Assembly (NCBI RefSeq): GCF_032854445.1
Contig: NC_088296.1
Span: 25,367,897-25,431,896, forward strand
Direction of reading: 5' to 3'
Length of the DNA: 64,000 bases
Source of the DNA: Liolophura sinensis
Taxonomy: Eukaryota > Mollusca > Polyplacophora > Chitonida > Chitonidae
In this document: positions 1-11,440 of the stretch, piece after piece
How positions within the stretch are numbered: the stretch's first letter is position 1
Layout of the letters: every line of letters starts with the position of its first letter
Position numbers and translations under genes: made by a program
Notes under the pieces: generated by a model
What the model was told of the DNA's origin: nothing
The model's input: the letters and a program-made list of their open reading frames with translations, nothing else
Databases searched by the model: none

Positions 1-173
1 ATCCCAGATTACAAGATGAGCTCCAGGAACTGCTCCAGTGAAAAATGGTTCATCTGAACTAAACAGTGAGGCCACTTAGACACCAGATACGAGACTTAAT
101 TTGTACTCATGTGACAATAAATTCCAATTCCACGGAATGCTTATTCTATGATTAAACTCACGTGAAATTTATT

Positions 174-366
174 TGATTTATTTATTTGACTGGTGTTTTA
201 CGTCGTGCTCAAGAATATTTCACTTATACGATGGTGAACAGCATTATTCTGGGAGGAAAGAGGGCAGAGCCCAGGGAAAACCCACGACCATCCCAAGGTT
301 GCTGACAGAACTTCCCACGTACGGCCGGAGAGGGAGCCAGCAATAAGCTGGACTTGGACAGTAGGA
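174..366 (-). mobile_element. SINE family A copy, head truncated
   Basis: This is a tRNA-headed SINE read on the minus strand. The plus strand begins with the (TTTA)n that is the A-rich tail in reverse, then shows the family hallmarks GGTGTTTTACG, AAGAATATTTCACTTATACGA, GGGAGGAAA and CCACGACCATCC. The copy stops near the tRNA-like B-box region, so the head is incomplete. At least 16 relatives in the window define the family by comparison. Confidence 0.8.
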
Positions 367-709
367 TGATTATCGTGGAGAATTCTTCAAGGGAGGAAAC
401 TGAAGACAAGAAGAGCTAAAACGCTGTCAGATTTCCTGAACACTTAATGACTTGTCCACACTGGAAACCTTGACTTCATTGTACAGACATGACAGAAGGG
501 AAAATGAGATCAAACATAGACTCAAAACAATCAGATGGTACAATTAAAGCTTTACTAATAACAGTTCAAGACAAATCATTGATTAACTATCACTCCCTAC
601 AAAGATGAAAATATGTTGGTATGGCAACCGGCTGCAAGTAGATAAACATTCACTGTGATATTAAACTCATTCCACACCTAGCAAAAGAGTGTGCTCCAGA
701 CAGCTAGGG

Positions 710-718
710 TACTATATA

Positions 719-776
<58 letters not shown>
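710..776. repeat. (TA)n microsatellite
   Basis: About 65 bp of almost pure TA dinucleotides directly abut the tail of the next SINE copy. Microsatellite growth at a SINE tail is a common association. Confidence 0.95.
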
Positions 777-781
<5 letters not shown>

Positions 782-928
782 TTATTTGATTGGTGTTTTA
801 CGCCGTACTGAAGAATATTTCACTAATACGATGGCGGCCAGCATTATGGTGGGAGGAAACCAGGCACAGCCCAGGGGGAAACCCACCACCATCTGCAAGT
901 TGCTGCCAGACCTTCCCACTTACGGCCG
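777..928 (-). mobile_element. SINE family A copy, truncated
   Basis: The family A body is recognisable from the (TTTA)n tail through GGTGTTTTACGCCGTACT, CAGCATTATGGTGGGAGGAAA and CTTCCCACTTACGGCCG. The tRNA-like head is absent and the sequence runs straight into a (TA)n tract, so the head may have been replaced by microsatellite expansion. Confidence 0.8.
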
Positions 929-971
<43 letters not shown>

Positions 972-975
972 ATGT
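929..975. repeat. (TA)n microsatellite
   Basis: About 45 bp of TA dinucleotides with a few T insertions lie directly at the truncated head side of the neighbouring SINE, so that SINE is bracketed by TA repeats on both sides. Confidence 0.9.
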
Positions 976-2562
976 ATAAATAAATATTTATATATTCATA
1001 TATACTACATGCCAAAATTATACATGTAGTTCCACAATTATTACATACCTGCATCTTAAGTTACCTTTATATCAGGTAAATGTAACAAAAGTACAAAGTA
1101 ATCATGAGGACAAGAATGATTTAAAATGGCCACCAACCTCAACTGCACACATACTTCTTATATATATATCTTCTCAAAATGTATCCCAAATGAAATCATA
1201 CATTCACATACTGATTCTTCATATTATCTTTGGTATAAATACAGCTCACGCTAGTTTTACTATCCGGTCAGAAAGGAATGCCAGGAATAAGCAGATGGTC
1301 ATTGCTCTGCCTGGTTTCCTACCACTATAACGCTGGTTGCTGTCGCACAAGTGAAATATCTTGAGTTTAGTGTAATACACCAAATCAAACACATAACTAT
1401 AATTAAAGTGTCAAAATTCCTTTGCAAGCTTTTCTTTCCTGTTCAGCCCGTTCTTGTAGGTTGACCCATCCAACCTTTTTCTACAGTAACATGACCTCTA
1501 TTTTTTCTCTCCAAGATACAGGCACTAGCCTTATGTAGACAAGTGCCCCATAAACAAAACCTTGGCTTTTGAGGTTAAGAAAATAAACAATGATAATATC
1601 TGCGGGAACATCCTGTCAATTATCATGCCCAGATAATTACACCTGTCTTTAAAACTCTCCGTTTACAGAGTAATCTTCAGGATCCCAAGCCTTTATTACC
1701 TTCCTGGATATGTTTACGAGATTCAGGAAGTCAGGGACCAGAGATATACACTGGAACGCCTAGAAATAACATGATGGGCCAAGAATACAGATTATATCGT
1801 CTGGAAACAGTCCTATTTTAGAAGCCATGTAAGCTAACAGAAACTGAGTGGCCTAGAGAAATACAGAGAAAGACACAAACATGTCTGGGTGTGCTGTATG
1901 ACTTACATGCGTATGTATTCCATCGATCTTGACCTAGTGCGTTGCTTTCATAGCTTTGCGTACAATAAAACTCATCAACATCACTTGTTTTTCTAACTTT
2001 AAAGAAAACCTTAGAATCATACATGTACATACAATGTATATGTGTATACAAGCTAGGGAGTCAGTGAACAAGTACGCGTGCAAGAGTCCCTTTGGCATTT
2101 AACCAATATAATGTTTATCGGTTCAATTCCAAGAGAAGAATACTTCATCCAGTTTAGAGGCTGGGACGGACACCAATATCTTCCTTTAACCATCTGATGC
2201 TATGATCACAGTATGTATGGTGGCCTATATAAGATCCCTTTCTGGGGGTACAAACAAGTGCATACAGTACTGCAAAGGATGTAAGTAGTCTTTTTGAACA
2301 TTTTTGAAATTACCTTATGTATTTTTCAAGAAAAAAGTACAAAAAGAAACTACAGAAAGATTTCATATACTGTAAATAACCAAATCTTTCAATCGCCGAA
2401 AAAAGTATATTTTTAGAAAATAATGTCACAAAATACTCCCTAGGTGATGAAACTTGAACACCATTCCGGTTTAATACCTTCAAAACAAATCAAAAAAACA
2501 TCTTTTTACTTTCCACAAAACTGCCACAATCAGGCAAAATGTGCAGCTTAACTCATGAGCAA
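976..2562. other. unique AT-rich non-coding stretch
   Basis: No repeat unit, RNA gene or convincing exon is visible on either strand. Open frames here are under 80 codons and match nothing I recognise. Confidence 0.5.
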
Positions 2563-2815
2563 CACACCCGGTGGCTTCATTGTTAGAGTGTCTGCCTGAA
2601 AGTCAGAAGGCCCTGGGGCTATACCAAAGACTTGGTCTGGCTCCTGCTTCACTTGGCACCCAGCAGTACGAGGATAGAGCAAGGAAACATCACTGGTTGG
2701 CCCGTTGTCTGTATAATGTGACTGGGTAGAGTGTCATGTCTGGTGGCGGCAGCACTCCCTCACATCATATGATGGAAGAATTGTTAAGAACAACGAAAAA
2801 CCCCAAGAATTTAAG
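2563..2815 (+). mobile_element. SINE family B (V-SINE/RUDI-like) copy
   Basis: A tRNA-like head (GGTGGCTTCATTGTTAGAGTG, A-box-like) is followed by a core containing TGGTTGGCCCGTTGTC and TATAATGTGACTGGGTAGAG. The tail is GAATTGTTAAGAACAACG with AACCCCAAG. The same core and tail recur in the copy at 33.2 kb. The layout of head, core and tail resembles SINEs of the V/RUDI type known from molluscs. That family name is from memory and unverified. Confidence 0.7.
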
Positions 2816-3749
2816 CATCCACAGGTATCATTTAGGGCAATTTACTGGAACCGCCTCAAGAGGCATGTAAATTCAAGACACTAACATTTCACGCAACATT
2901 ATTAAAACAAACCTCGTAATCAAAAAACTGTTCCTCATTCCCGCCACTCAGTATAAGTTTATTCTTGTTTGAGTGCCAGACCTCTTCCTTCAATAAACAG
3001 CTCCATTCTGTATAAACTACAGCAGTCTGTGGAAGATTTAAATTTGGTACCTAAGGTGTTCTAATGTTTACATGCAGGAGGCGTGCAAATTTTCAGGTGT
3101 TACAAACATACCGCTGGCAAAAGAGCAAGAGAAATGTTTACCAAGGCTCCGCTAAAATAAACAACTCCTGGTTCTTCAAAGAAACTGTTTTGACAATTAC
3201 TCAGAAGGACCTCCTAAATCAGACAGACTTAAGATCTGTAGAAAGCTGATAAGCCAGCCATTACTTACATTACTTATCTAATCTGTGTTCAACACATGAG
3301 CACCTAGTGCCTGCATTCACACATTATGATAATTAAACCCCCCACAGACATTAATTCCGAAAGTGAAATTATCTTGACAAATGCAAAATAAACAAATCCA
3401 TGGAAACCAAGTTGAGTGGTAATGTCAGTGATAATGACTGTATTTCATCTCCATAAAGTTTGGCTTGTAAACACGCTTAATTTTCTGAGAACAAAATAAA
3501 TCAAACTCAAAACAAAAAAGAAAAGCTGAAGTGGTCTCATTAGATGGATGAATCAATCAGAAGTGAGAAAAAAATGCTACATGAAAACTGCTAAATTTTA
3601 GGTAAAATACAGTATTCATAATGAAGGCCCAGAAGCATGTAGAACGTTCCAATACAAATAAGCAAAAAGACAATGGCTTAAATAACAATAGTGACCTGCA
3701 TATATTTCCACATATAAATAACGATGCAAATAATAATGGTACACCTCTG
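2816..3749. other. unique AT-rich non-coding stretch
   Basis: No repeats or exon-like segments are evident. One 61-codon open frame around 3.06-3.25 kb has no recognisable similarity. Confidence 0.5.
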
Positions 3750-3840
3750 TTAAGGTCTTAGGTATGACTCGACCTGGGACTGACCCTGGATCTACTGCTC
3801 CTGAAGTGAATGCTCTACCAACTGCGCTACAGGGGCCGGT
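3750..3840 (-). mobile_element. SINE family B head fragment
   Basis: Read on the minus strand, this begins GGCCCCTGTAGCGCAGTTGG, a clear tRNA-like 5' end with the pol III A-box. It continues through a B-box-like GGTCAGTCCCAGG and ACCTAAGACCTTAA. The core and tail of the family are missing, so this is a 5' fragment. It is not a tRNA gene because no cloverleaf 3' half follows. Confidence 0.7.
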
Positions 3841-4062
3841 AATTAAGTGATGAAATAAGGAGAAAGGTGGAGTGTCTGAACTGTACACTATATTAACAAG
3901 CTACTCAAACACTTTCCCCACATGTGATGTACATGATTTGTATATGACCTATACGTAGAGGACAGCAGTGGTCTTCAACAAGCAACAATTGGCAAACTTC
4001 CCTGCCCAAGGTAGGATTTGAACCCACACCTTGTGTGTTTCAGCAAATGTAATGAACGAATG

Positions 4063-4261
4063 ATCAACGAAACCACAGCCAACTTCTGTATAATTATCAA
4101 CGAAACCACAGCTAACTTCTGTATAATTATCAACAAAGCCACAGCTAACTTGTGTATAATTATCAACGAAACCACAGCTAACTTCTGTATAATTATCAAC
4201 GAAACCACAGCCAACTTTTGTATAATTATCAACGAAACCACAGCCAACTTCTGTATAATTC
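4063..4261. repeat. 33-bp minisatellite, about 6 units
   Basis: Tandem copies of a 33-bp unit contain AACGAAACCACAGC and AACTTCTGTATAATTATC. Because 33 is divisible by three, both strands show open frames of up to about 139 codons made of 11-residue repeats. These are a by-product of the array. Confidence 0.9.
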
Positions 4262-5277
4262 TTATTCAAAATTTTTCTTTGCTTACAGACAGGAAACTGG
4301 TCATCGGAACAGCCCTTTGCGTTTTGTTCAGAAAAAGAAGAGACATTTAGTAAACTGCTGGAGGCCACTGTGAGAGTCCATCTGTGTAAGACACACTGGC
4401 ATTACAGCCTATTTGTACACAAGGTAGGTTCACAAAATGTCACAAAGAATTTACTCTTTACCAAAAAAACAAGTATGTTAGATAACCCACTCACTTGCAC
4501 TCACTGAAACTTTTTTAAATTGCATTTTCTGAAAAAAGAAAAAAAAAGCATTATCCAAATAGCTACAGGCTGTTTAGGACCTTTACATCGTCAATGGAGA
4601 GTTGTGGGTGAGCGCCCTCTGCAGCCGCAAGACGCCACATGCAGGCGCTCAACATGTTTCCATGGCTACTGGAGTGAAGATAAAACCATGCTCAAGTTGC
4701 GATAAGACACTGATGAAGAAATTGTGTCCAATTTGACGGCCAAACTATGTCATTGTCTTTTTTTATCTTTTTCTTCATTATGTCCGTCGGTACAATGGCC
4801 TTTTCAATCATTTCCATGCAAATTAGCGGAAGCTGTATGTGTTGGGACACCTTGGAAATGTGAAGCCATCAGCAAAAACAAAAACCTTACAGGATGGAAC
4901 AAGGAGAGAAACAATGGCTCTAAGGCAAATCTCACTGTTATTGTAAATTCTGCCCAAATTGGACCCTTTTCGTTTTTTTTTTTGAAAACAGTTCTGAAGA
5001 CAGTGTGAAAAAGTGGACAGGAGGCTGCTGCAAATTGACGGAAAGTGACAAAACACAGTGGCTGATGAGAATGCCGAATTGTTTTTAGTAACAGAATTAA
5101 CCTCATTAAGAAAAATCATGATCTGCCTGTTTTGGCCTACTATTTCTACAGCTTTAGGGTGTATTGACCTGCGCCCATAGAGGCTTTCTGTAGGTATATA
5201 CCAATACTTGTTAATACTATACCTATAGTGATACCAACAAAATGTGTATATATACATGAACACACCTGATAAAGGTA
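4262..5277. other. unique non-coding stretch between two arrays
   Basis: There is no recognisable gene or transposon. A T-run lies near 4,973. Short open frames of up to about 100 codons overlap on both strands and look random. Confidence 0.45.
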
Positions 5278-5820
5278 TGAAAACTGGCCCATTGATACAG
5301 GTATACAAGGCTGATGGGGTACTTAAAATTGGCCCATTATTACAGGTATACAAGGCTGATGGGGAACTTAAAGTTGGCCCATTTATACAGGTATACAAGG
5401 CTGATGGGGCACTTAAAACTGGCCCATTTATACAGGTATACAAGGCTGATGGGGCACATAAAACTGGCCCATTTATACAGGGACACAACGCTGATGGGGC
5501 ATTAAAATTGGGCCCATTTATACAGGTATACAAGGCTGATGGGGCACATAAAACTGGTCCATTTTATACAGGTATACAAGGCTGATGGGGCACTTAAAAC
5601 TGGCCAATTTATACAGGGACACAAGGCTGATGGGGCACATAAAACTGGCCCATTTATACAGGTATACAAGGCTGATGGGGCACATAAAACTGGTCCATTT
5701 ATACAGGGACACAAGGCTGATGGGGCACTTAAAACTGGCCCGTTTATTCTGGGGCACAAGGCTGATGGGGCACTTAAACTGGCCCATTTATTCAGGTGCA
5801 CAAGGCTGATGGGCACTTAA
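5278..5820. repeat. 45-bp minisatellite, about 12 units
   Basis: The unit contains ACTTAAAACTGGCCCATTTA, TACAGGTATACAAGG and CTGATGGGGC. Alternate units carry GGGACACAAGG or GGTATACAAGG, which suggests a partly developed higher-order pattern. The 45-bp length is 15 codons, so open frames of up to about 113 codons on the plus strand and over 200 on the minus strand run through the array by arithmetic alone. Confidence 0.95.
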
Positions 5821-6099
5821 ATGTACACTTCCTAAAAATGTGGAAAAAAGGAGATACCTGATTTTTTATCCAGTTAGCTGAAACTTCACAGACTACATGT
5901 ATAATGAACTTGAAACTTGAATTGGATATCATAGCGCACAATACTGATTGTTTTTCAGCATCATTAGACACTCTTGACTGATTCTCTCTTGGAACCAGCT
6001 TTGTTTGAAATTTTTAGATTGCTTCTAAAACATTCCTTTGGGGAACTTATATTGTTTCAGGTTGGTTTGGGAAATGAGGCTTCATGACTTAGAGTGCAT
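5821..6099. other. unique AT-rich flank
   Basis: Nothing recognisable is present between the 45-bp array and the next short repeat. Confidence 0.4.
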
Positions 6100-6181
6100 G
6101 GTATACAAATTTGGTACAGAGCGGTATACAAATGTGGTACAGAGTGGTATACAAATGTGGTACAGTGTGGTATACAAATGT
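6100..6181. repeat. short 23-bp tandem repeat, about 3.5 units
   Basis: GGTATACAAATGTGGTACAG recurs at 23-bp spacing with a few substitutions. Confidence 0.85.
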
Positions 6182-6255
6182 CAGACTTGGCACTTAGTTC
6201 ATCTGCTAATTAATGTATAGACTTTCATATACACTTAAACAGACACATAATCAAA

Positions 6256-6645
6256 GCTGATTGGCTGACAGTGGAGATAGGGTTTTCCTGGGTTAAATCT
6301 TTAAGCCTTGTTCTTGATTTATTCGATGTATATTTGATGTTTTTACGCCGTACTCAAGAATATTTCACTTATACGACAATGGCCAGCATTATGGTGGGAG
6401 GAAAACGGGCAGAGCCTGCAGGAAACCCACGACCATCTGCAGGTTGCTTGAGAGGAAGCCAGCATGAGCTGGACTTGAACTCACAGCGACCGCATTGGTG
6501 AGAGGTTTTGAGGTCATTGCGGCATGATAGCCCGCTAACCAAATGATCCACGGAGGCTCTGCTTTACAGGCTACGCATAGCCTGATATCTCCATGTATCT
6601 CTCACGCCAGCCAATCAGAATCAAGTCTGTATTCCCATAAGGCAA
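6256..6645 (+). mobile_element. family C interspersed repeat split by a SINE
   Basis: The left part (6,256-6,317) holds GATTGGCTGACAGTGGAGA and CCTGGGTTAAATC. The right part (6,560-6,645) holds GTATCTCTCACGCCAGCC and AATCAGAATCAA. The right part matches 42.18-42.22 kb and the left part matches the reverse complement of 54.57-54.60 kb. A family A SINE sits between the halves. The two ends share an inverted TGATTGGCTG-type motif, which suggests a MITE-like element. I know no name for it. Confidence 0.55.
6318..6559 (-). mobile_element. SINE family A copy, nearly full length
   Basis: Read on the minus strand, a tRNA-like head begins CCTCCGTGGATCATTTGG. It has a good B-box (AGTTCAAGTCC), then AGCTCATGCTGG, the family body and the GGCGTAAAA end. 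It is nested in family C, so family C is older than this insertion. The A-box is slightly degraded. Confidence 0.85.
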
Positions 6646-7478
6646 ACAACTGCAGCAATTATTCCACATTTATATTGCAGTGTAGTACGTTCACTTGGGG
6701 CCATGCACAACTCATCACTGGCTGTATGGATGAAATCAATCTTTTTAAATCTGATGTCTTAAGTTTAATCATGGTCATTTTCAAGTTCTTATTGAATAAT
6801 CCATTTCACAGTCAGTATGGCCAGTATGATCTTTCTTAACTATATTTTTTAATATCAATATTACTTCAGGGTGCATATGTCCTATTTTTTGGAAAGCCTG
6901 AGACAGAGAGTGCAAATTAGCTTTCCTGGTAACATCATGCTTAACAAATCCTCCAGACTGGGATCCCAAGAAAATTGAAGCCTCAAGGGCAGAAAGCTGA
7001 TAATGACTTTGCCAACTCACAACTTTCAGCACTTCATTAAAAGAGGTTTTGATAAATCCCCAGACAGCAGTTTGCTTTTATCCACTTAGAGGCTGACATT
7101 TACAGCTGTAAACTAAACTGAATACATATTCGATTTATAAAAGCAACACAGACTAAAATTATGATCTTCCATTATGTGCCTATAAATAAGTGTTATATAA
7201 AATTCCCAACGAGCCAGCAAGTTTTTTGAAGGTTCAGTATAACTACAGTTGTTGCTGTTCATGTTTTGGTAGAAAAATTTCATTCCCTTGTAGTTGCCAT
7301 GACTACCAAAGGAGTTTTGCAGGCCACTCCTGGAATAATTCACTAATTGAAGTTAATAAAGCATACCCTTTTAATAAGTCTAAGATTTCTGGTTCATCAA
7401 AACCATTAATTCGTACAAAAGCTGTAAACGTTTTTCTCGGCAAGTGGTTTCTGATGTATTGCTTTGTGCTATAATAGT
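6646..7478. other. unique AT-rich non-coding stretch
   Basis: No repeat or exon is supported. Open frames of 76-94 codons on both strands have no recognisable similarity. Confidence 0.45.
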
Positions 7479-7545
7479 CTGTTTATTTATGTTGACTGGT
7501 GTTTATGCCTTACTGAAGGATATATCATTAGGTACGTGATTAAAA
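7479..7545 (-). mobile_element. SINE family A tail fragment, degraded
   Basis: TTTATTTATG, GACTGGTGTTTATGCC and TACTGAAGGATAT resemble the tail-proximal end of family A with several differences. The match is lost after about 65 bp. Confidence 0.45.
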
Positions 7546-8515
7546 CCCGCATTGTGATGAGATAAAAGCGGTGAGCAATGCATTTGGGGTAATCCCATGA
7601 CTACGCAGAAGTTGGATTACTACATGAATATTGGCTAAGAAAAAGACTGAAACTTTTTTTAATGTAAAATTTAACTTGTATCTGCACACATGTCTGTCCA
7701 CATTTGTCTCTTTACAACAGATCTGTCCTGCTTCACTGTTTCATGTTTGAAATATCCCGGAGATTAATACTGTCAGCCAACAATGATAGTCCTTTTTAGA
7801 AATAACGCTGATGGACACTTTTACAGTGACACTACGCAGTGGGGACATTTTTTTTTGACTGAACCAAATTTGTTCATTAGCCTTGAAATCCATTGCGTAT
7901 ATATATCTACACTGTAAGCCTGATAGCAAAATTGTAAATTGCTAATTACTTTGATTGGCTTAATCACCACACAGTGGGGAGAATTCAAGTCCTCTTAGCA
8001 ACAATAACTGCTGACCAAATGCCAACTGCGGCATCTTCACTTTAAATATGTTGTAATCCAGCTATTGATTTTGTGTTGCTCGTGTACCAATTACGCCACA
8101 GGAAGCGGGGCCAGACAGCGGGTTAGTGTTCGCCCAAATCAAAGACGTGTAATTAGCCCTGTTTAGAAGCAATCCTCTTCAGCATTGATTGAGCCTGGTA
8201 TCAGATTTTTCTCACATCAAAGCTCAGCTAAACTGCTAAAAAAACTGCCCTGTTTTCTTGTTTAGAAAAAGAAATTGGTGATTAAGCATGGTGTATAATC
8301 AATGTTGTGTATACAGGAAGTATGTCTGGCAGACAAGACAGGGGCTGTCACATCAATAGACCTGTACCTATACTTGAAGGCTTAAGAGTTCTACACAGGT
8401 AGTTGTATACAAAGCACTATGCCAATAAAGATTCCTCAGGCTTGTATCAGTTGGCAAGTATTAATCTACTGCTTCAACATAATTCTTTATGTAAAATTAC
8501 GGTCAGGAAGATTTG
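7546..8515. other. unique non-coding stretch
   Basis: Nothing recognisable was seen on either strand. Confidence 0.45.
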
Positions 8516-9035
8516 AACAGAGTAAGCAGATAGTTTGAACAGAGTAAGCAGATAGTTTGAACAGAGTAAGCAGATAGGTTGAACAGGTTAAACAGAGTAA
8601 GCAGATAGGTTGAACAGAGTAAGCAGATAGGTTGAACAGGTTAAACAGAATAAGCAGATAGGTTGAACAGAGTAAGCAGAAAGGTTGAACAGGTTAAACA
8701 GAGTAAGCAGATAGGTTGAACAGAGAGAGCAGATAGGTTGAACAGAGTAAGCAGATAGGTTGAACAGAGTAAACAGAGTAAGCAGATAGGTTGAACAGGT
8801 TAAACAGAGTACACAGATAGGTTGAACAGAGTAAGCAGATAGGTTGAACAGGTTAAACAGAATGAGCAGATAGGTTGAACAGAGTAAGCAGAAAGGTTGA
8901 ACAGGTTAAACAGAGTAAGCAGATAGGTTGAACAGAGTAAGCAGATAGGTTGAACAGGTTAAACAGAGTAAGCAGATAGGTTTAACAGAGTAAGCAGATA
9001 GGTTTAACAGAGTAAGCAGATATGTTGAACAGAGC
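8516..9035. repeat. composite 22/31-bp minisatellite
   Basis: The basic unit is 22 bp (CAGAGTAAGCAGATAGGTTG plus AA). Some units carry an extra 9-bp CAGGTTAAA block, giving 31-bp versions. The alternation of plain and extended units repeats along the array, so this is a composite array rather than a simple one. Confidence 0.9.
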
Positions 9036-9374
9036 ACGCACAAGATTTCTTCAAGCAAAGGGTATACGGACGTACACGTACAAATATTTTCTTGTTGGTG
9101 CATGTAATCTGGTCACCAAAGGCCAACTGCTTCCCAAAAATCTCCAGTGTATAGCCCCTTTAACAGCCTTAAGAACTTGATATGAAATGTTTAGCGACAG
9201 TTTAGCGCACATATAACAATCTGCTAACAACGTGAACTTCTGGTTCATCACAAATTTACACCTTACATTGTATTTTTCCCTCACAAAATTGCGATATTAT
9301 AATACCTTATGTCTGCCCTAATGTACATGTAAACATTACTGCTTTGTTAATATTTCTGTATATTTCTCAATCGG

Positions 9375-9755
9375 CTTTCATCTGATCAGCAAATATGGTT
9401 TTTGTAACCCTAGACATTAAATCCCTGGAATGTCAGACTACAGTACATTAGGCCTTTACCCTACAACAGCTACTGTAGCAGAAGACTGATTCCACATGCC
9501 ACTTCTGCCACCAGGGAATTGAGCAGAGTGAAAACACTTTTTTGTTCTTTATTATATGTCCAAATGTACACATAAAACAACTCATCAAATTCCATGTTGT
9601 GGCTTCCAGCAAAGATGTCTTTGTAACCCTATACTTGTACTTGTGGTCGGTGATATGAGGTCAGACTCAAGCCCTCTGGTTGTTATCTTAGAGAAAAAGC
9701 TGCCAGTTTGCATGCCACTACTGCCACCAAGGAGTTGCGGAGACATCAGGTGGGA
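9375..9755. repeat. degenerate direct duplication, period about 225 bp
   Basis: Two blocks (about 9,385-9,525 and 9,610-9,750) share TTTGTAACCCTA near their starts and CATGCCACT with CTGCCACCA near their ends, at about the same spacing. This looks like an old tandem duplication or two copies of an unknown repeat. Confidence 0.45.
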
Positions 9756-11164
9756 TTAAAACCACAGAAAATGGGAGCTTTAGAGTTGAGATGTCGCAGG
9801 TGCTTGCTACATCCGTGAGTATGAATCAATTCCCAAAACGGTATAAAATAAAGCAGACTAGAAATGTCAAATGTAAACACAGAAAATGTCAAATGTAAAT
9901 GTGAGGAGCATAAACAATTGGGAGTTTAATATTGGAGGCCAGATAACTCCAAAAGTACAACTGACAAATTTCCTGTTTTTTTTTTTTTTTTGCATTTTTG
10001 CATTTTTGCATGGTGATGGTCACAGTTATGTTTTAAGGCATGATATATTTCATATTTCAAGAATATATAGTTTTACAATTGTCAAGTTTATTAATGGGAA
10101 CTAACCACACAAGTACATATGTACTTATACATGTATATCACACTTGGGAGATCAAGGTAAAAGGCAAACCTCTTGAGTGAAAGAAAAACCGGGGCTCACA
10201 ATCGTGAAATGTGTAAATCAGATCTTTGTTTCTGAAGTTTTGAAAATGACATTGTCTTTAGTATACTTTAAAAGTTATTATAGCTGATTTATGCTTTTTG
10301 TGAAAGCAAGTCCAAGGTTTGAACCAGCATCTTTTGGACAATCTTGAAGCTAATGTTCAGTTAGCTTTCACCCTACTGTCCTGTATACAGCCTCATTAAA
10401 TACTGTAAATGCATATGACCTAAACAAATTCCCCCAAAAATGCATTTTTACAGGCAAATGTATGTCATAAAATATTACTTTTGGTACTTCATCAGACATT
10501 TTCTCAGTGGTATATTATCCCACTTTCCTTACAACTCTCAAACCAACTTTCTAAGATCAACAGAACTCTCAAATCAGACAAAATGAGGAACTTTAAAAAT
10601 GGACAAAAATGCTGAGGTCATTTACATATTGAGTCCCATGCATAATGAAGATGACATTCGTAACAGCAGGAGCGACTGCGTGCTGCGTGCTGCGTGCTGC
10701 AGCTGGCATTAAGTGCAGTAACAACTTATCAAAGAACACAAACAAGATGACAAATGATCAATAAATGCCAACTGCTCAATGTTTATGTTTGGTTGTGACA
10801 AATTTCCACACAAACCTCATTACCAGCCTGAAATCTCAAACCAAAAAATCCTAGGTCTTTGTTAAAATGACAACACAGTATAAACTTGAGCTCCCATTGT
10901 TGTGCATGCTTGCCTTCAACTCTTAATTGCTGTAACCATGCAATTCTTTTTACAAGCAAATTGATTACTTTAATTGGTTAGGCAGGAGTTTGTGATCAAA
11001 CACAGGAGTTTGTGATCAAACACAAGTTGTAAATATTTAGAATGGCTGTAAGCAGATTGAGGTTTCGGTAAAGGTATAAAAAATAACTCAGCTGATGTAC
11101 ATTTATACAACAACGATGACTCTGGAAAGTAGATTTAAATCAAGATTCATGTATAAATGAAAAA
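9756..11164. other. unique AT-rich stretch with minor repeats
   Basis: It contains a T-run followed by three TTTTTGCAT words near 9,975-10,010, GTGCTGC repeated three times near 10,680, and a 20-bp duplicated AGGAGTTTGTGATCAAACAC near 10,985-11,022. No gene is evident. Confidence 0.5.
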
Positions 11165-11440
11165 CCTTGCTTGCACAACACATGATCTTTAAATAAAAAA
11201 CCTGGCATGAAACATGATTTTTATGTGAGAAACCTGGCATGAAACATGATCTTTACGTGATAAACATGGCATGAAACATGATATTTACATGAGAAACCTG
11301 GCATGAAACATGATCTTTACATAAGAAATGGGGCATGAAACATGATCTTCCCATGAGAAACCTGGCATGCAACATGATCTTTACATGAGAAACATGGCAT
11401 GAAACATGATCTTTACATGAGAAACCTGACATGAAACAGA
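11165..11440. repeat. 32-bp minisatellite, about 8 units
   Basis: Copies of GGCATGAAACATGATCTTTA with AYRTGAGAAACCT recur at 32 bp. The first units are diverged. Confidence 0.9.

Noticed and set aside
3750-3840. Possible tRNA gene with an A-box
   Set aside because: No acceptor stem or T-arm pairing follows; the sequence continues as a SINE family B head with relatives elsewhere in the window.
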